64,000 nt of DNA from Tremella fuciformis (taxonomy: Eukaryota > Basidiomycota > Tremellomycetes > Tremellales > Tremellaceae), in assembly GCA_032768795.1 (NCBI GenBank), contig CP136499.1, forward strand, positions 372,001-436,000, given 5' to 3'. Every line of letters starts with the position of its first letter. The first letter of the stretch is position 1. Below, one piece after another: positions 30,998 through 41,337 of this stretch. Both the position numbers and the translations under genes were made by a program. The notes beneath the pieces are model-generated. The model did not search any database. It had not been told where the DNA came from and saw only the letters and a program-made list of their open reading frames with translations.

Positions 30998-33900
30998 ATG
31001 GCCGCATCTCTCCTCTCGAGCGCTCGTACGGACCGTACCCGTCCATCGTTCGCCACTGAGCGTACCATTCGGCGGACGACCGGCTCAGCTCTCCGCAAGG
31101 AAACTGCGCCCGTCTTCATGGTCGAGAGGACGCTTCAATTACACGAGCAAAATCTGGTTGTTACCATATGGAATTTCATCGCGCCCGCCATGATCGACAC
31201 GTCTGACTCCTTCCAACGGCCGTGGCCACGCGGAATCTCAACAGCAGCAGTCCGAGGCAAAGCCAGAGAGCTTTCAGACCTGGTATACAAGTGGGAAAAC
31301 CCGGCGTGACAACGAGACATGCTGACTGGCAGTATCGAGACACCGATCTCCAAGTTCATCGACGATGTTCCCTCTCTCCTCTCGCTTCCTTATTCTCAGC
31401 CGGTCCACTCCCCTCAGGCTGCCTGTCTTCGCGCCATGGACCTGCAAATGACGGGTCAGAGCTTTCAAGCCGCCTGTATGCTGAGAGAAGTCATCGACTC
31501 CAGCAAGGACGGCCCAGACATCGTTCGACTCCACTATGCTGATGCTCTCCTCGCTTTGCGCTTTCACGATCGAGAGATGGAGCGCCCAGGGCGTCAAGGA
31601 CAACACGAGGATACTGTCGACACTGTCCAAACGGCTCTTGCTATGTGCTCGAAGCGCAATGACCTCTACGCTGGACTTGCGGAATTTCGATTTTCCCCTG
31701 CAACGCAGGAAGCCATGCTCCGTGCTCCGCTCAAGGATTTCACACTGCCCGATCTCTTTGCAGTGGTTCGCTGTCCACCTTTTCGTAGAGCGACCAAGCT
31801 CACTGCGAAAGATATCCTACTGCCACTCCCTCATCACCTGCTTCAGGTACGCTTGCACCGTGCAGCACGGTGCGCAAGAGCTTCTGGCGGACCCCCAGGC
31901 TCAAGCTGTTACCCGGGTGTTCCAGATCGGGCAGCATCTGAGCAGCGGATACCCCTTGCCGCGACGAGACTTTCTGATCTGGAGGTGCTCCCAGGCCCTC
32001 CGCGACTCTGTACCGTTCCACAAACCATTACCTGGTCTCTCTGCGAACGAGGACGCTCTATCTCTGTTCATCGCCGAGGAAAGAGACTCCGAACCCGACC
32101 ATGTGGCGGTGCTGCGGTGCTGGCGCGCAGGTCATCCCGTACAAGCGCATCAGTTCCAGCTTTGGGCTGACTATCTCGCCGGCCTAATAGACCAACGAAA
32201 TATCTCGGCCCTAGACGACGCCCTCTTTGCCGTGCAACTCATCGATCATCCCGACCTCATCGACCTTCAACGGAGCCTTCGTCGCCTCAGCTGGAAGCTG
32301 CACAGCGAGTTAATGCCATCCGCCTCATGGATTCTTGACTACATGTTGCTTCACCCACTTGCGCTTTGGGTCGGGATGTCGGCTCGACGTGGCCGCCAAT
32401 TCCTTCCTATGAAAGCCCCTTCCGAGTCGAGCACTGCCGAGTCTGAAGAGCAGCACTACCAGCATCTTGAATTCGGCTTCGGGAACCTCAAAAATAGGGA
32501 TAGAGACGCGGCGCATTTTGTGTACGCATGGTCGATACTCTATCAATGTCTTCAGTACACCCCAGCCCCACTCGATGACACGCTCTACCAGCTACTCTTC
32601 CTAGACGCCGACATCTTCTCTTGGAGCCAGCTCTGCCGTCACCTACGCCAAGTGTGCGAATCGCAGCAACACCCCTCGTCAGCCCCCAAGTTGTGTCTAT
32701 CGATGGCACCACCCAGCAGCATGGGTACTTCGCTGGTCTGGGCACCATTGAGCCGGTCCGAGAGGCCTTGCAGAAGGTGATAGACTCCAAGGGTGTGTCT
32801 CGAGGACTGCAACGTCTGCGTGCGCTGTGCCAAATCTGGAAGGGGACCGCTCTGTAGGACAGCGTACGGGTACGATCTGGATCTCCTGCCCCATTCCCTG
32901 TTCCGTCGAGAGCCGTGGCTGCAACGGAGACTATCGAGTCGGATCTTCTCGGCGCACGAAGAACGTTCCGTGAAGTTTGCGATGAGAGCAACGACTTCGC
33001 ATGGCTGGCCATCTCTCGTCTCGGCAGAAATGGCTTGCTACACGTGTATGCTACGTCCCGCCTGATTGCAGTGGACAGCTCCCATGCCATAGCACCCAGT
33101 GCCTATACCGTCAACGCGTACGCCGAAGCGATGCTCTGTTTATGCGAGGAGCATCACAACGCGCTCCAAGCAGCTATCATTCAGCACTACGGCACGCCAC
33201 AGTACGCGTTCGTGACGGGTCACGGCTACCTCTACTTTACCGCATACGAAGGGTCCCCGTCTGAGATGTCCACTATGCCGAGCAAGCCTGCCTGGAGATG
33301 GTTCACACAGATCTGGCACTGACGTGGCTCGTACGGGACTCTACAGACTCCCTAGAAGGCCGGCAAGCTCGCACTCGGGACAGCTATGAACGGCAAGGCC
33401 GAAAGCTCGCGGACGACGCCCCTCTATCACTTGCGACGGTAGAAGACCCGGTAGTTCTGGCATACTTGACCAGTCACGCTCGTCCCTCGGTTGAAGCTTC
33501 GACAGACGACATCAGTCAGATCGCTGGCTCTCTCCCCGCGGATATGCATCCCGCCAGCTTCATCTTGTTCGCTCGCGGCACCGAGATCCGTGCGGACAAG
33601 GAGATTGCCATGGTGAAAATATATGCCGTCAAATCCCAAGGCCGCGCCACTCGTCATATTCTTTCCGATCTACAGGCAGAAATCGTGGACACTCACCGTC
33701 ACTGGATATCTGAGCGGAACGGTTGGAGAGGGAGAATGGAGAGGGCTGTGGAGGAGCTCTGGGAGCTAGCAAAGGGGATCGCGGAGATTGTCGATCCAGA
33801 AGAGCTCCTCGTGCTCGTCCCGGGACCCTTGTGTTTGGGGATACCAGTACATGCCCTTCAGCATGCTTCGACCGACTCTCTGGGGAAGCCAAACCCCACT

Positions 33901-34647
33901 GTCTATGCGCCCAACCCCAGTCTCTTCCACGATTGCGTTCAGCGGGCCTTGACCACTCCTGTTCCAGTTCCCGATAGACCCCATATCGCCATTGCCGCCG
34001 TAGAAGAGCTGCATCCCAACCAGGGGGAGAACCCTGTTCATGTCGCCGCCGAGAATATCGCTCCGATGTTGGGCTGTACCCCTCTGATCGGTGTACAGGT
34101 CACTCGAGCCGCTATGGCGCAGATTTTCGCACAGCAAGACTGGGTGTTCTTCATCGGACACGGCCATGGAGGTCTCGACGACAACGAAAAGACTTTGCAC
34201 CAGCCAGGTCTCTTACTTACCACTCACGGTAGTTTTGATAAGCAACGACACCAAGGCTGATGCCGCACAGAGCGCTTTTTGCAGTCCAATTTCGACACAA
34301 TCGACTTGCCCGCATCTCACGTTGAGCTGATAGCATGCGGAAGCGGTCAGTTCAGACTACACGATGGGCTGGAGCTCTCGAGTCTGGCTGAGACAATTTT
34401 GGTCCGCGGCGGTGCAACAGTGCTGGGCACTATGGTCAACGCCAAGGTTAAGGCGGGAATCGAATTGTTGACGCGCATGGGGAATGGGCTCGCAGCAGCC
34501 CTCAAAAGCGACGCAACTATTTGGAACGTCGCGCAAGCTCTGAGAGACAGTGCCCGCGAGCTTTCAGACCTGGGATGGGACCAGAAATACTTGGGACCAT
34601 TCTTCATCCAAGGCAGTCCCGTGATGGCGCTTGCCGGTCGAAGGTAG
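30998..34647 (+). CDS. CHAT-domain caspase-like protease with helical-repeat N-terminus
   Basis: Start ATG 30998 (MAASLLSSARTDRTRPSF). The gene is split by several very short introns, for example about 31290-31333 and about 34230-34271 (GTAGTT...GCACAG). The N-terminal two thirds are helical-repeat-like: R-A-M-D-L-Q-M-T-G-Q-S-F-Q-A-A and L-H-Y-A-D-A-L-L-A-L-R resemble TPR helices. The C-terminal third is a CHAT domain: E-E-L-L-V-L-V-P-G-P-L-C-L-G-I-P-V-H-A-L, then WVFFIGHGHGG with the catalytic His (about 34157-34165) and L-L-L-T-T-H-G. V-E-L-I-A-C-G-S-G follows with the catalytic Cys (about 34336), then G-G-A-T-V-L-G-T-M and G-P-F-F-I-Q-G. CHAT proteases are clan CD cysteine peptidases related to separase and caspases; in fungi and bacteria they often sit in cell-death or defence proteins. 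Both catalytic residues are present. Frame changes near 32690, 32855 and 33290 need splicing confirmation. Confidence 0.8.
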
Positions 34648-34800
34648 ACCTCGAAGGCCCTGTGTCCATATTGTCATGTATTTCTTGTAACGTCTGACCT
34701 GGCCCAGACGGCGGGCTTTCCCGACACTCTTAGACCGGCCCGAAACCGGAGAGAGCTAAAACGAGTCAAGTCTATATCTTGTCAAATACATGATCTAGAG

Positions 34801-35600
34801 CTATGGGACGACTCCAGGCATCGCGGGGGCCCATACGAGAGCAAACACTCCGACAAACAGAAGCATGGGTATCGCGTCAAGCATGTAGAAGACGACCTCG
34901 TTGTCAGAGAAGGAGCTCGAGCCGCTCAACGGTCAGTGTTGAGCCGTCCCGTACGTTCCTTTGACCCGGCGGTGTACTCTACACATCTGAGGACCGTGCG
35001 GATTTGCTGGAGCGTCAGCCGATAATTTTGGAAGGTGAAAGAGATCACATACGAGCATGCAGGCCAACGCGAAGCCAAGAGCGTAATACAACGCCTTCCA
35101 ATGTGCCGCCTTGCCTCGGAAGACATCCCGGAAACGGCATTCATGCCACTGGACCACACGGACGGATCGGCCACTGGCAACTGTAAGCGCCTCACTGGCA
35201 AGGGCAACACGAGACTAACATTTGCTTCCCGAACACGACGTAGACGGTGACGAAGAGAAGGAAGATGGCTAATTGCACGAGTAGACTCGCCATGGTCACC
35301 TGACAAAGGTTGAGCTCATCCTGTGTTACGTTGGCGGTCACCCTCTTTGACGCCAATCCCGATCAAGTATCCGAACGTACATAGCTTGAAGTGCCACGCC
35401 AGCTATTTGACCCAGTACGGTGATAATATCCGCACAGAGGAAAGTGGCCACTATGTCTTTCCGCGGAAACCACAGACAATCATCTGCGTCCAGCACAGCA
35501 GACAGGCGAGGGATGATGTCACAGGGCCAGGCCGGTCGTCGACTGATATGCCCTCTCACATGTGGTCTCTGTCGATCTGTCTCTGTCCTCCACAAGAAGG
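34801..35600 (-). CDS. RTA1-like multi-spanning membrane protein
   Basis: Read on the minus strand, an exon at 35595-35338 has D-D-C-L-W-F-P-R-K-D-I-V-A-T-F-L-C-A-D-I-I-T, a charged loop then a helix, as in the middle of RTA1-family proteins. Then comes F-Q-N-Y-R-L-T-L...I-R-T-V-L-R-C-V-E-Y-T-A-G, the R-x-x-E-Y/F-x-x-G motif of that family. The last piece, S-D-N-E-V-V-F-Y-M-L-D-A-I-P-M-L-L, matches the family's E-x-x-F-Y-x-x-D-x-x-P-M helix and ends with a stop at 34801. RTA1/RTM1 proteins are fungal seven-helix membrane proteins linked to lipid translocation and stress resistance. The 5' end was not located, and one frame change near 34930 may be an intron or frameshift. It is convergent with the CHAT gene. 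Confidence 0.6.
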
Positions 35601-35786
35601 TGTGTCCTACAGCCTCTCGTGCGTCGACAACACGGCTGCGCCGTTACTTTCTATCCATGGGACTCAATACCACGGTGCTAAGGACGGTCTACGGGTGAGG
35701 ACTTGGATATATATCACCCGTGCCCTCCTCTGCACCGCCTCGGGCTTTCTCCTTGAAACACCATCGACGAGGCTCGAGCTCTAGAG

Positions 35787-35844
35787 TCGTCGAGGCTACT
35801 CGAGCGTCGTCGAGGCTACTCGAGCGTCGTCGAGGCTACTCGAG
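35787..35844. repeat. Three tandem 20-bp units
   Basis: The unit GTCGTCGAGGCTACTCGAGC is repeated almost exactly three times, with a diverged half-unit (ATCGACGAGGCTCGAGC) just before it at about 35762-35779. Each unit has an inner TACTCGA/TCGAG symmetry. It lies in the intergenic region upstream of the RTA1-like gene. Confidence 0.9.
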
Positions 35845-36098
35845 GATCGACGATAGGCTCACGTGTCTGACAGGCGTGCTGGGCTGAGACGAAGGTCGTA
35901 GGCGTGCGCCGGTGATCATGGAGGCGTGGCCGACGTGACAGATGAGGACATATATCTGGGCCAGGAAGGCGCACGGGGATAGGAGGAGACATTGCTGGTG
36001 AATAAAGACCCTTATTTGCTTTCAAAGTACCTTGGCTTTATTGCGAGGCATCATAGACGGCGACCTATCAGAGTCTCAAGATAAAAGCCCAGGCATTA
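35845..36098. other. Intergenic, no gene seen
   Basis: Follows the tandem repeat. No coding signal. Probably part of the promoter of the gene starting at 36099. Confidence 0.3.
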
Positions 36099-36992
36099 AT
36101 GCCATTCCGACGTGTGAAGCGAATGATGAAGCCGAGGGACATGAAGAAGCACCCCGCACAGATGGCTCGCATAAATTTGGCTCGAGAACGGGTGTTGAAG
36201 TATCCTATCACACATCGGCACTTCGGCTCCGCGCACTGAATGCTGACCTACTGACTTAGCCATAGGATCACATCGACGAAGACGACTTCCAAGGGTGGGT
36301 TGGCTTGTCTGACCAGAGACAACGTGAGTGGCCCCGCGACTGCTTCTGCAGACCCCGTGTTGTTGCTCACAGGACTCTTGATCCGACCTTTCATCTTCCT
36401 TCGTATAAAAACCGAGGCGGCGGCCGCGCTGCCCATGCCACTGGCACCGGCACCGCGACTCGACTTTCTCTTCTCCATCTCAGGCCGCATCGTCTCGACC
36501 TCATGGGACGTCGTCGAGCACGTCACCAATGCCACCCTGCCACCGAATCTGCCGACATTTACTCAGTCGCTGCTGCTTCTGGCCTTCGCAGTAATCGCCC
36601 AGTCGACCAAGGTCACGCAGGCTTTCGAGCGCCAGGTAGGTGTAGGTGTACCTGGGAATACGACCGCAAGCCGCGGGGAGCAGCTGGACGCATATCGCTG
36701 GTCGTCAGCGGCATGCACCCGAGCGCTGGAAGAGCCTTGCTTTACATTGACGACGTGGACCCTCCAGAGTGCTGGTCCCAGTACCGGACGAGCTGTGCAG
36801 AGACACGTGTGCTGGATTGCCTGGAGTATTTTGACTGGACGGCGTTGTTTGACTTTCCAGGGGAGGGCCAGCGTAGTCTCGGAGATGGACAATGTAGTAG
36901 AGCTTCTTCGCCCTCGGGACTTGCTGTACCATGGCAAAGGTGCGACCGCCAACAAACAGCCACATGAGCTGTACTTCGTCTTTGTGACGTGA
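36099..36992 (+). CDS. Small membrane protein, unknown
   Basis: Start ATG 36099 (MPFRRVKRMMKPRDMKKHPA), a very basic N-terminus. A GTATCC...CATAG intron at about 36199-36265 leads to a short acidic exon (D-H-I-D-E-D-D-F-Q). A second intron, GTGGGT...CTGCAG (about 36294-36350), leads to an exon with LLLTGLLIRPFIFLRI, then I-V-S-T-S-W-D-V-V-E-H-V and a second hydrophobic helix, L-L-L-L-A-F-A-V-I-A. So two membrane helices are likely. The 3' exons after 36635 compete in two frames and the exact stop is uncertain; 36992 is the end of the longest frame. No family recognised. Confidence 0.5.
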
Positions 36993-37199
36993 GGCTCGTG
37001 ATGTGCGTTCCTAGGGACATGCAGGCCGTGGGACTAAGCGCACGATTGACACAGGGGTCAACGAGATGAAGAAATCCGAGAGACTGAATTGCATTCCTGC
37101 ACGCGAGTCAAGTTGTTGATACGTACATAAGGAACAGTCTGAGGCGAAGAAGGTATAAGAGAGCCCAGCGAAGCTAGACCGGAAGCGTGAAGGTGCTTA

Positions 37200-38020
37200 T
37201 TAGCTGGAGGCGGGGTAATCGACGTCAGTTGCCTTGGCAGAAGCGCCCTCCACCTCCGCAGCCGCATTTGAAGAAACAACGGACTTAACCCTCTTCGACG
37301 TGTCACCGTGATGGGCGGTGCTTGTCACTGGCGGTCGCTCCTCTTGCTCCTCTTGCTCCTCCTCATCCTCTTTTTTCGCCTCCTCTTCTTTGTTTTCCTC
37401 CTCTCTGTGCCCATCCGAGCTGCTGCTCCATGCCGCCGAAGCACTGTCAGAGTGTGTCTCCGGGTCATCTTGGTGAAAGGTACTGTGTTGTGCAGCTATT
37501 GTCTCGGCTGCCCAAAGGGCAGTGCTGGTGGCCCGCTGTCCCTTGGCCTTGCCATTTCCATCCTCTTGATTGCCTTCCTCCGCATTATGCTGTTCATCCT
37601 GTTCATTCTCTCCATTCTCTTCGTTCTCTTCAGCCTCTTCGCCCGCTTCCCTCCCTCCATCAAGTTCACCCTGTTCAATCTTTTTATCCTCTTCGTTCTT
37701 CGACTCCTGCTGGACATACCCATCGGAAATACTGCCCCATGACGCCGAACAGACACTGTCAGAGTCTCCCTCCTGCCCACGTCGGCCGTTCCCATTGTGG
37801 GGTGCGGCTTCCGTCTCGGCTTCCTTGGCACTGTAGTCGGGCTACACACCCCTGAAGGCGTTGCAAGTACCCACGTCATGGGGGCAGGCATCTTGTAGAC
37901 TACCGTACGCTTCCTAATTCCAGCTATCACAACGTCCGAAGCATCGCTGGCAACATCAGGATTAGTGGAAGCAATGTCAGCGGTTTTTGATGTGGATTGA
38001 GTGGTCTGGGTGTCCGCCAT
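37200..38020 (-). CDS. Acidic low-complexity protein with internal duplication
   Basis: Start ATG 38020 (MADTQTTQSTSKTADIAST). A first exon includes I-R-K-R-T-V-V-Y-K-M-P-A-P-M-T-W-V-L. After a short intron around 37850-37760 the main frame runs to TAA at 37200. It is Glu/Gln/Asn-rich, and the motif D-S-x-x-S-A-x-W-x-S-x-S-D-G appears twice (about 37755-37720 and 37455-37415), each followed by an E/K-rich stretch. This indicates an internal tandem duplication. The C-terminus is T-S-K-R-V-K-S-V-V-S-S-N-A-A-A-E-V. The protein is predicted to be largely disordered, perhaps nuclear. Function unknown. Frames on the opposite strand give Leu/Phe-rich nonsense, typical of antisense to acidic sequence. 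Confidence 0.6.
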
Positions 38021-38594
38021 GCTTGGTACTGGGGATGGGGGCGATTAGACTGCTATGATCGGAGATTCTCGCTGTGGAATGTTTGGTGGTAGAAGCCAGA
38101 TACTCCACCAGTGGTATTGAGGTTTGGGGGGAGGGGGCCCTGCCGCTGACTAGGCTCGAACGAAGCCTAGATCTGCCATCAGAAGGGAGAGGCGCATCCT
38201 TTGTAGACAATTGGCAACTCCTGTCACTCGGCACGCAAAGGAGCTCGAACGCATTTCGCGATAGAGGGTTTCACTTTCGGTAGAAGTCACTAGACACTTA
38301 TTGACTCACGGCCAACTGCGAATTTTGAGCTTTTCACTGTATGTGGATGGCCCCGCATATCCAGGTGAGCACGAGTCAGTGAACCAGCAAGGAGAAGAGA
38401 CTCATGTAACTGCACTGTGAGTGAGCGGTCGGACGAGAGCTGCTCTTGTGTTCAGAACGTTCTGCTAGCGAGGAGAATGAAGAAAGGTCTCTCAACATTT
38501 ACGTGGACGACACCCGTCAACGGAACATGCAGTTGCATAGGATGTGTATTTGTGGTTGACGAGCCATGTAGAATGAAGAATCGATGATGTATCC
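38021..38594. other. Intergenic, no firm gene
   Basis: No supported gene. Short frames only; part may be the 3' end of the minus-strand gene at 38595-39154. Confidence 0.3.
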
Positions 38595-39154
38595 TTACTC
38601 ATGGGAGAGTCGGTAGTCCGCGTGGGACCAGACGTTCCATCCATCTCGACGCACGTCCCAAGCGATTCGAGCTTGAATGGACGAATGTGCAACGTTCGCA
38701 AGGACATCGAGAGCGTCGTGAGGTGATGAACAGGACGTCGACGTGAGGCGACCGGTCGAGGAGAAGGGGATGGATTGAATCGAACGTACCGCCCGTTGGA
38801 TCGTTCGGACCTCACTCTCGAGCTGGCTTTTGAGGGGAAAGAGCAAGCCGGCGAGCTGGTTGTCGTGCTGAAAAGGCGACTCACCCCAGTCAGCTCCTAT
38901 GCACCATACACACCCGCACACACGTGGAGACACTGACCACCATATCGGATGATCTTCACTTGGCCTTTGTCATTGTCGATGTCATCGTCGGGGTCGTTGT
39001 TGGTTGGTCGAGACAAAGTCACGCTGACGGGGGCTGCGGCCGGGGCGACCGCGAGGTAGATGATGCGCGACTCCTTGTACAGTCCTTTGTTTACATACAC
39101 AAGGAATTCGTAGATTCCGATTCGGACGATTCGCGCGATACTGATTCGAGTTGA
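38595..39154 (-). CDS. Small hypothetical protein
   Basis: Minus-strand exons: about 39154-38940 (Y-V-N-K-G-L-Y-K-E-S-R-I-I-Y-L-A-V-A-P-A, then an Asp-rich stretch and G-Q-V-K-I-I-R-Y), a GTCAGT...intron, an exon near 38890-38795 (L-L-F-P-L-K-S-Q-L-E-S-E-V-R-T-I-Q-R-A-V-R) with a GTACGT donor, and one near 38720-38595 (A-L-D-V-L-A-N-V-A-H-S-S-I-Q-A-R-I-A-W-D-V-R). The composition is protein-like and consistent on one strand. No family recognised. Confidence 0.4.
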
Positions 39155-39379
39155 CGAGTCGTATGTATCTTGCCTTGCGGATGCATTCGTTGCATGTAAA
39201 CGCTCAGACGGGGTGGAAGCCAGCCTAATGTCCAGGCACGAGAAGCGAGATCAACTTTGACATCTACATCTACTCCCTGTGTTCACACTCACACGCACGC
39301 ACACGCACACTCACATCCACACATCCACTTCATACCCCGGCGGCTGGGACCTTCCCGGCACCGCATAGAGAGACACATC

Positions 39380-41150
39380 ATGGATCGCACCGTCCAATCA
39401 CCTTCGTCGGGCACCACTATCAGCGTTGGGCCTAGAACGAGTCTGAGCGAGCTTGTGGAGCAAAGCGATCATCTCCTCAATTTGTTGGTAAAGGCGGCTT
39501 CAAGCGTCAGTCAGCTACTCTCCCATCGCCATACCTCCCTTCTATCCTTCAACGATGGGGAGGGATGTCATAAAGAGTGTCAGAGAGAGAGACGAGTGGT
39601 GTTCTGAGATGACAGCTCGTCCACCAACGTCCGGGACGTGCCGGATCCGACACTTGGCATCATGTCGACGCCTCCAATATGCAGCTTGACCGATCACCTA
39701 CACGTCACATCACCCAAGCTCTTCAAGGAGCAAAGACGGTCCGGTCCGCTCTGAGGTCCATCGAGCGGGGCGAGAAACTGCCACTGGTCAGGCAAGGGGA
39801 AGAGATCACCGAACACGGGGTGTTGGTGTGTTCATTTCCGATCTCGACGTGATCTCAAGTCTGATGAGTGATCATAGGTTGTGTTCTCTGACGCCAATGC
39901 CTCGGGTACTACTGCTCAGAGTCACATGGTGAAATCAACGCATCGCTCTGCATCCTCCGTGGTGAAGGCCTCGCACGCTACGACTTCATCATCAGTCATC
40001 AGGACCGAGTCGGCAACCACAAACGAGAATCGACCGACTCCCAAGGGCAAGGGTAAAGGGAAACAAATTGATCATTGTAAGCTTTCCCGTGCTACACCTA
40101 TGAGCTAGAGAATAGCGCATTATGTGTATACGCCAGCTTCCCCTTTGCCTGCCCGCATCCCCCATGCACCACAGAGGGCACCTCTTGTTGCTCGGGACGT
40201 GAACAACGCCCAGTCTGAGCGGGGCCGCACTTCTGCCCGTGACCAGCTCGACTTTGAGGACGCCGAATATCAACGGGACGCGTCACCCACCTTCACCGAG
40301 GAGTCCGACGACGAGGATGCACCAGATTCCAAGAAGAAGAAGCTTGCGCGATTGAGAGCGAAGGAGAATGATAGCAGAACAAGCGCACAGCAGTCGAAAG
40401 AGTCTCGGAAGGATACTGCCAACGAATGGAAATTTGCAAGTCTTGACCCCCTGTCTTGACTCAGATATACCCTATGCCGCCGATCGTATCACACTCATAT
40501 GCTGACAGATCAACCAGTTGGCCGAAATCAATGCTGCCCTCCTCTCCTTTCGCAATGATTTTACGTCGACCTTGGAGCAGAAGAAGACGATCGAGGGCGT
40601 TTTCCGAGATCGTAGTGGGTCAAATCAGCGCCTCATCGACTCGTGGGCGACGTGCGAGCGGCAAGTGAGATCAAAGGAGACGCTTTTGAGCGGTATGTCT
40701 ACCTATCTTCTATAACTCTCCCTAGCACTCCCCTCTTCTTCGGCGACGTTGAAGACAGAGGAGGGAAGCTCCGGATGAGGAGTAAAGCTGATCACCATGT
40801 CAGATCATCGCATCAGCCTCAACAAGCTGACGCACGAGTACAGGGCATTCTGGATCAACCTCCCATACGCATGGTACCGACATGTCGTCTCGCCGTCATG
40901 GAGCAAACTGTTCAAGATCTGGAGACTCCCTTCCACCGGGCATGATGGGGAGGATCAGGTCTCACTCGCCAGACTGGAAGACTATAGGATCGATGTTGCA
41001 AAAATCGCAAATGATATCCGTCAACTGGACAAATTTATCGGGACCGCCAATCGTTATGGGGTACTGCAGAGTTGTCGTCGACTCAAGGAGGACAAAAGGT
41101 TACAGCTCGCTGATCCGGTTCGTGCACGGCAGGTATCGGATAATGCATGA
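39380..41150 (+). CDS. Gene D', unknown helical protein; paralogue of 19954-21311
   Basis: Start ATG 39380 (MDRTVQSPSSGTTISVGPRT), then L-V-E-Q-S-D-H-L-L-N-L-L-V-K-A-A before a GTCAGT donor. Five or six exons follow. One is basic/Ser-rich (39880-40075). Another has E-E-S-D-D-E-D-A-P-D-S-K-K-K-K and ends D-T-A-N-E-W-K-F. A helical one follows (Q-L-A-E-I-N-A-A-L-L-S-F-R-N-D-F). The last holds LNKLTHEYRAFWINLPYAWY and R-H-V-V-S-P-S-W-S-K-L-F, ending at 41150. Every block has a counterpart in gene D in the same order. The K-K-K-K run after an acidic patch could be a nuclear localisation signal. Function unknown. Confidence 0.65.
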
Positions 41151-41337
41151 TGATCATGATGGGATGGGAGATGAGGATATAGAATGATATCGTATGCCAT
41201 GCCTATGAGGGGTAGCATTCCGAACAGTCTGGATGTTTATTCCCTCTTTCTTCGTAAAAGTCAACGACACTTGCATGCACAGTCATCTAACCTAGCCCGT
41301 GACGTCCGAGTCGCCCTGCCGCGTGCGCAATGGTCTA
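41151..41337. other. Short convergent intergenic region
   Basis: Gap between the convergent 3' ends of D' and A'. It should hold both terminators; nothing specific seen. Confidence 0.3.

Noticed and set aside
35787..35844. CRISPR-like array
   Set aside because: The units are directly contiguous with no spacers, there are only three, and the genome is eukaryotic.
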